A stretch of 64,000 bases of DNA from Streptomyces griseiscabiei (GTDB lineage Bacteria; Actinomycetota; Actinomycetes; Streptomycetales; Streptomycetaceae): assembly GCF_020010925.1 (NCBI RefSeq), contig NZ_JAGJBZ010000002.1:1-64000 (forward strand). Direction: 5' to 3'. Below the pieces are notes generated by a model, which saw only the letters and a list, made by a program, of their open reading frames with translations, searched no databases and was not told where the DNA came from. A program made the position numbers and the translations under genes. Below are positions 46,661-55,373 of the stretch, one piece after another; position 1 is the first letter of the stretch; each line of letters opens with the position of its first letter.

Positions 46661-48227
46661 GGATCTCCTCGAAGGCGCCGTCCAGCGAGCCCTGCCGGGC
46701 GTCGAAGAGACGGCCGCCGGTCAGCTCGGCGATGTGCTCCAGCTCGCTCCTGTCGGAGTCGCCGAAGAGGATCGGGAAGACGGGGACACGCCGCTCGGCG
46801 GCGGGCAGCCGGTCGTAGAACGCGTCGAAGTCGGCGGGACTCGCGCCCCGCGTGTTCTCGCCGTCCGTCATCAGCACGATCGAGGTGAAGGTGTCCCGGT
46901 CGGCGGTGCCGAGATGCTCGTACGCCTTCCGCAGTGAGGTGTAGATGGCGGTGTCGCCGCCGGCGGAAAGCTTCCGGGTGTCGGCGCGGATGCCGTCGAG
47001 CCCGGCCTTCGGATCGTCCGGCCGTACGACATGCGTCCGTACGCTCTTCACGTCCGACCCGAACGGCATCAGCGTGACCTCCTCCCGGTCCCGGAAGTCG
47101 CCGGTCAGCTCGGCGAGGGCGGTCTTCAGCCGGTCGAGGCGGTCGCCCTCCATCGAGCCCGAGGTGTCGAGGACGTACACGGTCCGCGACGGACGGCGCA
47201 GCTCGTTCTCGTAGGCGTCGAGGAGTCCGTCGGCGACGGAACGCGTGCCGGGGAAGGGGAGTTCGCGGCGGCGCGTGGTGTCGAGGCCGGCCGCGGGCGG
47301 CACGGAGGCGACGACCGGGCGGCGCAGCGTCCTGTCCGTGATCAGCCGCTGTATGTCCGGGGTGCGCAGCGCCTCGGTGAGCCGACGGACGTCGTCGCGG
47401 ACCTCCTTGCTCGTGGACGCCAGCGAGGAGAGCGGATAGTCGGCGGTGACGACCCCGTCACGCGGCCGGATCACCGTCAGGCCCTTCTTCCCCTTCAGCA
47501 CCGACTCGTAGTTGAGCAGCGCGTCGACGTCCCCGCGCCGATCGTACGCCGCCGCCAGCCAGCCCGACGACCCCGAGGTCAGCTTCTGCCCGCCGAAGAA
47601 CTCCTTCAGCCGGGGCGTCGCCCTCGCCACGTCCGCGTCCGTGAGCGCGGACTGGGCCCCGGAGAGCCCCGACGCGACCGAGACGAGCGTGGAGAAACCG
47701 GAGTTGGAGCGGGACGGGTCGGTCATGCCGTACGTCAGCTTCCCGTCCGCCACGGCCCTCTCGATGTCCGTCCAGGTGACGTCCTCCGGCTTCCACCCCA
47801 GCTTCCGCACGGTCGCGTCCCGTACCCCGATCGCGACGGGGCTGGACATCACCGGGGTCTCCGACACGATCTGCTTCGCCGCGTCCGGGCGCAGCCGCAG
47901 ATAGTCGTTGGAGGACAGCCACACCGCGTCGTACGAGCCCTTGACCCGCCACTCGGTGAGCAGGTCCACCGCGTCCAGCGTGCCCAGGTAGGTGGGCCGC
48001 ACCTTGATCCCGGTGTCCTTCTCCACCTGCTCCAACACCGGCTTCATGTCGGCGAGTTCACTGGAGGCGAGGACCCGGAGGGTGCCGGGGGCGTAGGGGG
48101 TGGCCCCGGTGGGGTCGGGCGAGGCGGAGCCCTGGTCCGCGGCGGTGCAGGCGGTCGCCAGCAGGGCGGCCACGGCTGTCAGGGCGACGGCCCCCCTGGT
48201 CGTACGCAGTGTCCCGCGTCCTCTCAT
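46647..48227 (-). CDS. Substrate-binding and vWA domain lipoprotein
   Basis: A 526-residue exported protein. The signal peptide ends in a lipobox-like LLATAC (~residue 28). Residues ~50-300 are a periplasmic-binding-protein domain (TLRVLASSELADMKPVLEQVEKDTGIKVRPTY; DAVWLSSNDYL). Residues ~330-520 are a vWA domain with an intact MIDAS (YVLDTSGSMEGDRL, then GGDTAIYTSL and VLMTDGENTRG). This solute-binding plus vWA fusion is seen beside TelA genes in actinobacteria. The ATG overlaps the TelA stop by 4 nt. It could sense or bind a metal or oxyanion at the surface (inference). Confidence 0.88.
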   Translation of the reverse strand: MRGRGTLRTTRGAVALTAVAALLATACTAADQGSASPDPTGATPYAPGTLRVLASSELADMKPVLEQVEKDTGIKVRPTYLGTLDAVDLLTEWRVKGSYDAVWLSSNDYLRLRPDAAKQIVSETPVMSSPVAIGVRDATVRKLGWKPEDVTWTDIERAVADGKLTYGMTDPSRSNSGFSTLVSVASGLSGAQSALTDADVARATPRLKEFFGGQKLTSGSSGWLAAAYDRRGDVDALLNYESVLKGKKGLTVIRPRDGVVTADYPLSSLASTSKEVRDDVRRLTEALRTPDIQRLITDRTLRRPVVASVPPAAGLDTTRRRELPFPGTRSVADGLLDAYENELRRPSRTVYVLDTSGSMEGDRLDRLKTALAELTGDFRDREEVTLMPFGSDVKSVRTHVVRPDDPKAGLDGIRADTRKLSAGGDTAIYTSLRKAYEHLGTADRDTFTSIVLMTDGENTRGASPADFDAFYDRLPAAERRVPVFPILFGDSDRSELEHIAELTGGRLFDARQGSLDGAFEEIRGYQ

Positions 48228-49435
48228 ACGAGCCCACCGCCTTCCAGCGCGCCCTGGTTGCGGCTCCGCTCCAAGTACCGTGTGGCGCTCTGGAGTTCGG
48301 AGGTCAGGGACTCGACGGTCGTGGCCATGGTCTCGGTCGCCTGCACCTTGTACGTGTCGATGGCGTCGAGGGTGCGGTAGATCTGCTGGAAGGCCGAGCG
48401 GAGCGTCTCCGCGCCGACGGCCGGGTCGGCGGCGATGCGCTGGATCTCGCCGCTCTGCGTGGCGAGCATCTCCGCGTTGCCCCGGATCAGGTCCTCCGTC
48501 GTCCCGCGCAACGCGTTGACCTGGTCGACGACCTTCTTCTGGTTGTCGAGGGCGGAGGCCAGCATCACCGAGATGCGCAGCGCCGAGACCGTGGTCGTGG
48601 CGGCCCGGTCGACGCCCTTGATCAGCTCCTCGTTGTTGCGCCGTACGACGTCCATGGCGAGGTAGCCCTGGGCGCAGACGGCCAGTTGGGTGAGCAGGTC
48701 CTGGTGCTTCTGCCGGACCGGGAAGAGCACATCGGCGCGGAGGGTGTCGCCCTGCTGCGGGTCGATCCCGTCGACATGGGTCCCGATGTGCGCCTCGACG
48801 GCCGTGTCCAGGGCCTCCGTGAGGACGACGTACTCCTGGAGCTTGCCCATCGTCTCCCACAGCCGGACCCGCTCGGTCTGCAACGCGGCGTTGTCGCGCC
48901 GCAGTTCGTCCTGCCCGCCCCGCAGCGAGCCCACGATCCTGTTCAACGTCCCTTGTGCGGAGGCGTACTTGGCGACGTGGTCGCGCAGCTTGTTGCCACC
49001 CGGCAGCCGGGACAGGAACTTGCGTCCCCTGCCCGCCGGCAGATCACGCGGGTCCAGGTCCTCCACCACACGCCGGAGTTCGACGAGCGAGCCCGCGACC
49101 TGCGACTGCGCGTCCCCGCCCTTGCTCGGCAGACTGCGTACGGTCCGCTCCAGCATCCGGTTGGACTGCGCGGAGGCGGCCCGCATCTCGCCCGCGCCGA
49201 GCGAGGTGATCTCCCCGACCCGGCCGGCGAACTCCGGGGACCGGGCGTCGAGGGCGGCGAGCCCCCGCACGTACTCCTCGGCCTTGCGGGTCATGTCCGT
49301 CCGCACGGACTCCTCGACCGGCACCAGCCCGCCGGCCTTCTCCCGGGGCACGGCCGCGACCGGCTCGGGAGGGGTGAGGGTGAAGACGCTGTCGCCCCCG
49401 CCGCTGCTTCCGCTGCCGCTGTTCTCGATGCTCAT
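48224..49435 (-). CDS. TelA-family toxic anion resistance protein
   Basis: A 403-residue, almost entirely helical protein matching the TelA family (PF05816). Visible features are the central RVRLWETMGKLQEYVVLTEALD and QGYLAMDVVRRNNEELIKGVDRAATTTVSALRISVMLASALDNQKKVVDQVNAL, which is the most conserved family segment. The N-terminal 40 residues are disordered. TelA proteins are linked to tellurite and other toxic-anion tolerance, with mechanism unknown. The ATG at 49435 is 21 nt after the upstream gene. It is the strongest link between this operon and the facing TerY-P triad. Confidence 0.92.
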   Translation of the reverse strand: MSIENSGSGSSGGGDSVFTLTPPEPVAAVPREKAGGLVPVEESVRTDMTRKAEEYVRGLAALDARSPEFAGRVGEITSLGAGEMRAASAQSNRMLERTVRSLPSKGGDAQSQVAGSLVELRRVVEDLDPRDLPAGRGRKFLSRLPGGNKLRDHVAKYASAQGTLNRIVGSLRGGQDELRRDNAALQTERVRLWETMGKLQEYVVLTEALDTAVEAHIGTHVDGIDPQQGDTLRADVLFPVRQKHQDLLTQLAVCAQGYLAMDVVRRNNEELIKGVDRAATTTVSALRISVMLASALDNQKKVVDQVNALRGTTEDLIRGNAEMLATQSGEIQRIAADPAVGAETLRSAFQQIYRTLDAIDTYKVQATETMATTVESLTSELQSATRYLERSRNQGALEGGGLV

Positions 49436-49456
49436 GTGTCGTGTTCCCCCGTCGTC

Positions 49457-50530
49457 CTACTGGCCCCTGGCCCGGCGCGCCATCTCGTGCAGCACCTCGG
49501 AGGTGGGCACGGGCGCCTGCCGGACCGTCAGCCTCGGCATCAGATACGTGGTGCTGTCGGCGGTCGCCGCCGTGAACTCGGTGGCCGCGCCCTGCGGGCG
49601 GAACCCGTGCCGGGCGGCCAGTTCGCGCAACGTCGGGTCGGTGCCGAGGAGTTCGCCGAGCGCGCGGCCCTCGTCCGTGACCGGGACGACGGTGTGGTCG
49701 CTGAAGACGGTGGTGTCCGGGTAGAGGACGACCAGGTCGTCGATGCCCTGCCCCTCCGTCAGCAGCGCGGCGACCTGCGACTCGTAGACCAGGACGAGCG
49801 GATTGCCGACCCCGCTGACGAAGTCGCGGAACGCCGCGTCGGTGCTCGGCTGCTGGGCGCCCTGGACGCTGATCAGCTCGCGCATCAGCGGTGCCGTCCG
49901 GTCCAGGTCCGCCTTGCTCGCGACCACCCGGCCGCCGTTGGCGACGTTGGAGGTGGCGGCGAGGTAGAGGGCGCCCGAGTTGGAGGTGGTCGGATCGGTG
50001 GTGGCGATGTAGAGGAGTCCCATCAACTCCCCGTACCTCCGCGCCCCCTTGAGGTCCTGCCAGGTCCGGCCCGCCTCAGCGGCCTTCAGATACGCGCCCA
50101 TGTCGAGCACGCCGCGGTCCTTGTCGAGCGTGGCGAGCCCGTTCTGCCGCAGCACCTCGGCGGCGCCGCGGTGGGCGACCACGACGAGGGGCGAGTAGAA
50201 GGGGCGGGGGAGCGGCTCGCGTATGCCGTACTTCGCGGCCAGCTCGTCCGCGGGTGCCTTGCTGGACGGGAACGCGAAGTCGTACCCCTTGAGGTCCAGG
50301 CCGTCCATGGCCCAGGAGCCCGACGTCTCCGTCTTCACGGTGTAGCCCCTGGCGGCCAGGGCCTTCACCACCTTCGGGTCGGCGAAGAACTCCGCCTTCT
50401 CCGATCCGATCACGCCTCGCACGGTCTTCGTTGCCGTGCCCGTGTCCCCGTTGTCCCGGCCCGCCACGACGGCTGCCACCACGCCGCCGATCAGCAGGAC
50501 CGCGAGGACGATTCCTGCGATTCGTCTCAC
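49457..50530 (-). CDS. Membrane-anchored solute-binding protein, first gene of the TelA operon
   Basis: A 357-residue protein with an uncleaved N-terminal anchor (~3-25, RIAGIVLAVLLIGGVVAAVVA) and a type 2 periplasmic-binding fold (GVIGSEKAEFFADPKVVKALAARGYTV; YDFAFPSSKAP; ATSNVANGGRVV; VYESQVAALL). It is related in plan to the solute-binding half of the vWA lipoprotein two genes downstream, so the operon has two binding proteins. The start is the GTG at 50530; the ribosome-binding site is weak. No ABC permease is present, so binding probably serves sensing, not import. Confidence 0.8.
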   Translation of the reverse strand: MRRIAGIVLAVLLIGGVVAAVVAGRDNGDTGTATKTVRGVIGSEKAEFFADPKVVKALAARGYTVKTETSGSWAMDGLDLKGYDFAFPSSKAPADELAAKYGIREPLPRPFYSPLVVVAHRGAAEVLRQNGLATLDKDRGVLDMGAYLKAAEAGRTWQDLKGARRYGELMGLLYIATTDPTTSNSGALYLAATSNVANGGRVVASKADLDRTAPLMRELISVQGAQQPSTDAAFRDFVSGVGNPLVLVYESQVAALLTEGQGIDDLVVLYPDTTVFSDHTVVPVTDEGRALGELLGTDPTLRELAARHGFRPQGAATEFTAATADSTTYLMPRLTVRQAPVPTSEVLHEMARRARGQ

Positions 50531-51319
50531 ACCGGGAGAGTGCTCCCGGAACCCAACGTTCCGTACGAGTCTGCGTGAACCGCCGGTGAACTGGTGGTCC
50601 CGGATCGCAACGGACGTCCAGTGCGCGAGAGTTCGATTCGTTCTCGGCCGGGTGGGTGGGTGAGTGAGTGGGTGAAGGGTGGGGGGCGGCTGGGGCGCGC
50701 TGCCGACCGCGGGCCCGGTGGGGCTTCTCGCGCAGTTCCCCGCGCCCCTGAAAGACCAGGCCCTGCGGGCCTGAAGGGCCAGGCCCCTGCGGGCCTGAGG
50801 CGGTGGTGGGGCGGGCCGGAAGGAGTCGGGCCGGGCGGGAGTGGCAGGTGGCGGTGGCGGGCCGGAAAGAGTCAGGCGCGGTGGGGTGACAGGCGGCGGG
50901 TGGGGCGGACCGGAAGGGGGCAGGCCAGGCGGGGCCAAAGGCGGTGGGGCGGGTCAGGCGGAGTCGGACCGGGCGGGAGCGCCAGGCGGTGGGGTGGGCC
51001 GGAAAGAGTCAGGCCGCGTGGGGGATATAGGCGGTGGGGCGGGCCGGAAGGAGTTAGGCCGGCGGGAGCGACAGGCGGTGGGGCGGTCGGAAAGGGTTAG
51101 GCCGGGCGGGGCGACGGGCGGTGGCGGGCCGGGAGGAGTCGGGCCGGGCGGGGCGAAGGGTGACGGTCGGGCCGGGGAAAAGCGTGGGGCGTAGCCCCGG
51201 CTTTTCAGGGGCCCGGGGAACTGCGCGAGAAGCCCCACCGGAGCCGCAGACGCCGACGCACCCGCACCCCCGAGCCACCAGGCGCCCAACGGCACACCCG
51301 CACCCGCACCCCCGAGCCA
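50531..51319. repeat. Long intergenic region with 45-bp VNTR and two family A cores
   Basis: No gene is credible here. Family A cores lie at 50730-50749 (plus) and, with one mismatch, at 51207-51226 (minus). Between them 50799-51158 holds eight degenerate units of about 45 bp, each starting near GGCGGTGGGGCGGGCCGGA and containing GAGTCAGGCCGGGCGGG. The inverted cores bracket the array. Purine-rich strand asymmetry is strong. Confidence 0.8.
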
Positions 51320-51739
51320 CTAGGCACCCAACGGCACACCCGCACCCGCAGCCGCACCCGCATGCGCATCCATCCGCTCAGCCGCCAGAATCGCCGAAGC
51401 CGTGTCCGCCCGGGACGCCGCCACGACCAGCGCCCGCCCGGCCAGCGCGTGCGCCCGCCGGTGCAGCCCGGCGACATCCCCCTCACCCGCGCCGGAGGCG
51501 GAGCGGGCCGGCGCCCGGCCACCCCGCAGCCCGGCGACCCGCGCGGCCAGCGCCTCCGCGGCCGCGTCCAGCTCATCGGAGGGGGCAAGCCCCCGCAGCG
51601 CGTCCGTCGTCGCCAGCAGGGCTGCCAGATGCCCGGCGAGCTGGATGTCCAGCTCCTCCTCGCGCGAACGGTGCGGGAAGTCGGAGGAGGCCGTGCCGGC
51701 CATCGTGTGGACCGACTTGGTGCGGATCGGCTCGTACAT
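51320..51739 (-). CDS. Hypothetical Ala-rich helical protein
   Basis: A 139-residue protein predicted all-helical: REEELDIQLAGHLAALLATTDALRGL, ELDAAAEALAARVAGLRG, and VAGLHRRAHALAGRALVVAASRADTASAILAAERM. There is no signal peptide or known motif. GGAGG lies 8 nt before the ATG. It is separated from the aminotransferase by 73 bp and may be cotranscribed with it. Family not recognised. Confidence 0.7.
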   Translation of the reverse strand: MYEPIRTKSVHTMAGTASSDFPHRSREEELDIQLAGHLAALLATTDALRGLAPSDELDAAAEALAARVAGLRGGRAPARSASGAGEGDVAGLHRRAHALAGRALVVAASRADTASAILAAERMDAHAGAAAGAGVPLGA

Positions 51740-51812
51740 GGGATGGCCTCCAAGCGCTCTCGGACGACCAGCCTACCTTGGAATCCGTCTAAAGTTGAGC
51801 GAAGTCCGAACG

Positions 51813-53024
51813 CTACGCTTGCCCGTATCCATCCAGGAAGTTCCCGATCCGGGTGATCGCGGACCGCAGGTCACCCACCGTCGGCAGGGTGACGACCCGG
51901 AAGTGATCGGGCTCGGACCAGTTGAACCCGGTGCCCTGGACGACCATGATCTTCTCCTGTCGCAGCAGGTCGAGGACCATCCGCCGGTCGTCCTTGATCT
52001 TGAAGACGTTCGGGTCGAGGCGCGGGAAGAGATACAGCGCCCCCTTCGGCTTCACACACGACACACCCGGGATCTGCGTGAGCAGCTCGTACGCCACGTC
52101 CCGCTGTTCCTTCAGCCGTCCGCCCGGCAGCACCAGGTCGTTGATCGTCTGGCGCCCGCTGAGCGCGGCGACCACTCCGTGCTGCCCCGGCATGTTCGCG
52201 CACAGCCGCATGTTCGCGAGGATCGTCAGACCCTCGATATAGGAGTCGGCGTGCGCGCGGGGCCCGGAGATCGCGACCCAGCCCACCCGGTAGCCGGCCA
52301 CCCGGTAGGCCTTGGACATGCCGTTGAAGGTGAGGGTCAGCAGGTCGGGGGCGACCGAGGCGGTCGGGGTGTGCGTGGCGCCGTCGTAGAGGATCTTGTC
52401 GTAGATCTCGTCGGAGCAGACCAGCAGGTTGTGGCGGCGCGCGATGTCCGTCAGACCGCGCAGCATCGCCTCGTCGTACACCGCGCCCGTGGGGTTGTTC
52501 GGGTTGATGATGACGAGCGCCTTGGTGCGGTCGGTGACCTTGCGCTCGACGTCCGCGAGGTCCGGCATCCAGTCGGACTGCTCGTCGCAGCGGTAGTGGA
52601 CGGCGGTGCCGCCCGACAGCGACACGGCCGCCGTCCACAGGGGGTAGTCCGGGGACGGTACGAGCACCTCGTCGCCGTCGTCGAGCAGGCCCTGCATGGC
52701 CATCACGATCAGCTCGGAGACGCCGTTGCCGATGAAGACGTGCTCGACGTCCGTCTCGATACCGAGGGTCTGGTTGTGCATGACCACCGCGCGGCGGGCC
52801 GCCAGCAGGCCCTTCGCGTCGCCGTAGCCATGGGCGCTGGAGACGTTCCGGAGGATGTCCTCCAGGATCTCGGGCGGGCATTCGAAGCCGAACGCCGCCG
52901 GGTTGCCGGTGTTCAGCTTGAGGATGCGGTGGCCTGCCGCCTCCAGGCGCATCGCCTCCTCGAGAACCGGGCCCCGGATCTCGTAACAGACGTTGGCGAG
53001 CTTGGTCGACTGGATCACCTGCAT
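51813..53024 (-). CDS. PLP-dependent aminotransferase, alanine-type (AlaA-like)
   Basis: A 403-residue fold-type I (class I/II) aminotransferase. It contains KLNTGNPAAFGFECPPEIL, the aspartate motif INPNNPTGAVYDEAML, and the PLP lysine in FNGMSKAYRVAGYRVGW with the phosphate-binding arginine downstream. The sequence is closest to bacterial AlaA/AlaT glutamate-pyruvate aminotransferases. It links pyruvate/alanine to glutamate/2-oxoglutarate. The start is the ATG at 53024; no strong ribosome-binding site is seen. Monocistronic or with the small gene at 51320. Confidence 0.9.
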   Translation of the reverse strand: MQVIQSTKLANVCYEIRGPVLEEAMRLEAAGHRILKLNTGNPAAFGFECPPEILEDILRNVSSAHGYGDAKGLLAARRAVVMHNQTLGIETDVEHVFIGNGVSELIVMAMQGLLDDGDEVLVPSPDYPLWTAAVSLSGGTAVHYRCDEQSDWMPDLADVERKVTDRTKALVIINPNNPTGAVYDEAMLRGLTDIARRHNLLVCSDEIYDKILYDGATHTPTASVAPDLLTLTFNGMSKAYRVAGYRVGWVAISGPRAHADSYIEGLTILANMRLCANMPGQHGVVAALSGRQTINDLVLPGGRLKEQRDVAYELLTQIPGVSCVKPKGALYLFPRLDPNVFKIKDDRRMVLDLLRQEKIMVVQGTGFNWSEPDHFRVVTLPTVGDLRSAITRIGNFLDGYGQA

Positions 53025-53254
53025 GTCCGTGAGCTTACGGCCCGGTAACGCGTTCCGGGCCGTGTTTTCCACCACGTGGGACGGCCGCGATACCCCGAAA
53101 TGCCCCGACGCCCCGCCCTCGGACCTCACCTCTCTACAATCCGCGAGCGGGTACGGCCGACCCCCCACCCCACGGCCGCCGACCGCACGGCACCTGGCCG
53201 TACGCCCCCTGGCGCCGGGGCGTACGGCCCCTGGGACGAAGGCAGTGGAACGCG

Positions 53255-54178
53255 ATGGATGGGGTGGACGACGTGGACGACACACACGGTCCGGACCGGA
53301 ACGACGCCCGCACCGGGACACCGCCGAACGTGTACCACCCCGTCGGCGACCCCCTCTCCGCCCCGGCCTACGAGGGCTTCAAGGACCCGGCCACCGCCCA
53401 CGGCTGGCAGAACGCCTACGACGACACGGTCCAACTGGACGAGACCGTGACAGGTGCGACGGGCGCCGCGTACGGGCAGACCGCGTCGTACGCGGAGGAG
53501 GGTGCGTCCTACGGGGAGGAGGGCGCGTCGTACGGGGAGGAGGGCGCGTCCTACGGGGAGGAGGGCGCGTCCTACGGGGGCGGTGTGCCCTGCGGCGACG
53601 ACGCGCCCCACGGTGACGACGTGCCGTACCGGGGCGGGCGCCAGGGAGCAGTCGGCCGGCCATCGGCTCCGCCGGACGGGCCGGGGGCCCCGGGAGCCGG
53701 ACGGCGGGCGCGGCCGGTCGACGGGCGGCGGGGCACGCTCGGCCGGCGGCGGGCCCGGAGGCGGGGCGCGCTGATCGCGGGCGGGATCGGGGCCGCCGTG
53801 CTCGTCGGTGCCGCCGTGGCCGGGTCGGCCGGGCTCGGCACCTCGGAGGAGGGGCCCGGTGTCCCGGCCCCCGCGTCCGCCCCGGCGGGCGACCGCCCCG
53901 GTGACCCGGACGAGGGCTCCCCGTCGGCGGGCGCGACCTCCGGCGGCGGCGCCACCGCATCCCCCGGTGCCCCCTCGCCGGACAACTCCACGTCCCCGTC
54001 CCCCTCGGCCACCGCCTCCGCCGAGCCCTCCGCCTCCGTCCCGCTGTCCGCGGCCCCCACCTCCTCCACCGCCCCGTCCGTCACGCCGACCACCTCGTCC
54101 CGCGGCAACGGCAACGGCAACGGCAACGCCAACGGCGACCAGGGCCGGGGGCAGGGCGCGACAAAAGGGCCGAAGTAG
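53255..54178 (+). CDS. Membrane-anchored low-complexity protein
   Basis: A 307-residue protein. The N-terminal cytoplasmic part (~1-80) has PAYEGFKDPATAHGWQNAYDDTVQLDE, followed by four EEGASYG repeats (21-bp DNA units), an Arg/Gly-rich stretch, one membrane helix (~171-190, ALIAGGIGAAVLVGAAVAGSAGL) and a Pro/Ser/Thr/Gly extracytoplasmic tail ending in GNGNGNGNANGDQGRG. It may be a surface stalk or anchor. Family not recognised; homologues would be expected to vary in repeat number. Confidence 0.7.
   Translation: MDGVDDVDDTHGPDRNDARTGTPPNVYHPVGDPLSAPAYEGFKDPATAHGWQNAYDDTVQLDETVTGATGAAYGQTASYAEEGASYGEEGASYGEEGASYGEEGASYGGGVPCGDDAPHGDDVPYRGGRQGAVGRPSAPPDGPGAPGAGRRARPVDGRRGTLGRRRARRRGALIAGGIGAAVLVGAAVAGSAGLGTSEEGPGVPAPASAPAGDRPGDPDEGSPSAGATSGGGATASPGAPSPDNSTSPSPSATASAEPSASVPLSAAPTSSTAPSVTPTTSSRGNGNGNGNANGDQGRGQGATKGPK
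53495..53578 (+). repeat. Four 21-bp in-frame tandem repeats
   Basis: The units encode EEGASYG and are nearly identical, with one to two base differences, inside the gene at 53255-54178. Confidence 0.85.
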
Positions 54179-54390
54179 ATCACGGGGCGCCCCGCCCCGC
54201 GGGCCGATCGGCCCGCGGGTCTCCGCCCGATCCATCACCCCTGGCCGAAGGCCACACGGCCGGAACCAACTCCTTGCTCGTCCTCCACGTCGCCCTCACA
54301 ATGCGCATGACAAACTGCGGTGGCCGCAAGATCTTCTGCCACCACGCAGCAACGCAGCCATATGGCCAAGTAGCAAGAGGGGACCCCCAC

Positions 54391-55293
54391 ATGAGAAAGC
54401 CTCTCGTCGCCTCGCTGTTCGCCCTGGTGATCACCGGGACGGGCGCGGCACCGGCGGTCGCGGCGCCGGAACCGGCGGACACGGCGGTCAAGACGGTGGT
54501 CGGCGATGTCGTCGACACGGCGAACAGGACCGTCGCCGACCTCACGGCCCCGTCCGTCCAGGCCGTCAACTTCGCCGGCACCGTCTCGCTCAGCAACTGC
54601 TCCGGTTCGGTCGTGCGGATGCCCGACTCCGAGGACAACGACCCGGCGCTGGTGATGACCAACGGCCACTGCCTGGAGAGCGGCTTCCCGGACGCCGGCG
54701 AGGTCATCGTCGACCAGGCCTCCACCCGCACCTTCGGCCTGCTCAACTCGGCCGGCACCCGCGTCGGCACCCTGCGGGCCAGCAAGATCGCGTACGGCAC
54801 CATGACCGACACGGACATGGCGGTGTACCAGCTCACCACCACGTACGCGCAGATCAAGAGCACGTACGGCATCGACGCGCTCGTCTACGACACGGCTCGC
54901 CCGACCGTCGGCACCGCCATCACCGTCGTCTCCGGGTACTGGAAGCGGACGTACAGCTGCGCCGTCGACGGGTACGCGTACCGTCTGAAGGAGGGCGACT
55001 GGACCTGGAAGGACTCCATCCGCTACACCTCCGCCTGCCAGACCATCGGCGGCACCTCGGGCTCCCCGGTCCTCAACGACGCCACCGGCAAGGTCGTCGG
55101 CGTCAACAACACGGGCAACGAGAGCGGGCAGCGCTGCACGGTCAACAACCCGTGCGAGGTGGACGCGAACGGCACCGTGACCGTCCGCCGGGGCATCAAC
55201 TACGCCCAGCAGACCTGGCACGTCCCCGCGTGCTTCGGCGTGGACAACAAGCTGGACCTCGACGCGAGCGGCTGCATCCTGCCGCAACCGTAG
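54391..55293 (+). CDS. Secreted trypsin-like serine protease (S1 family)
   Basis: A 300-residue exported protease. It has a signal peptide (~1-26, MRKPLVASLFALVITGTGAAPAVA). The catalytic triad is visible as H in MTNGHCLES, D in TDTDMAVYQL and S in GGTSGSPV. Cysteines (NCSGSV/HC, YSC/SAC, RCTVNNPC, AC/GC) likely form disulfides. There is no large propeptide typical of alpha-lytic proteases, so activity may be regulated otherwise. The ATG at 54391 follows AGAGGGG; an upstream in-frame ATG at 54274 would remove the signal peptide from the N-terminus. Confidence 0.88.
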   Translation: MRKPLVASLFALVITGTGAAPAVAAPEPADTAVKTVVGDVVDTANRTVADLTAPSVQAVNFAGTVSLSNCSGSVVRMPDSEDNDPALVMTNGHCLESGFPDAGEVIVDQASTRTFGLLNSAGTRVGTLRASKIAYGTMTDTDMAVYQLTTTYAQIKSTYGIDALVYDTARPTVGTAITVVSGYWKRTYSCAVDGYAYRLKEGDWTWKDSIRYTSACQTIGGTSGSPVLNDATGKVVGVNNTGNESGQRCTVNNPCEVDANGTVTVRRGINYAQQTWHVPACFGVDNKLDLDASGCILPQP

Positions 55294-55313
55294 GCGGTCG
55301 TTCTCCGTCCGCG

Positions 55314-55365
55314 GCCCGGTGGGGCTTCTCGCGCGGTTCCCCGCGCCCCTGAAAAAACAGGGGCG
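55314..55365. repeat. Family A repeat between convergent genes
   Basis: The core (one mismatch) at 55331-55350 and a following AAAAAACAGGGGC segment lie between the protease and the D-aminoacylase stops; probable terminator. Confidence 0.6.
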
Positions 55366-55373
55366 GGCCCGCG

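Noticed and set aside
50799..51158. Possible CRISPR array
   Set aside because: Units are contiguous and degenerate with no unique spacers and no cas genes nearby.
50594..51194. Gly/Arg-rich plus-strand frames across the 45-bp array
   Set aside because: Repeat DNA open in several frames because of composition; no start signals or conserved domain.
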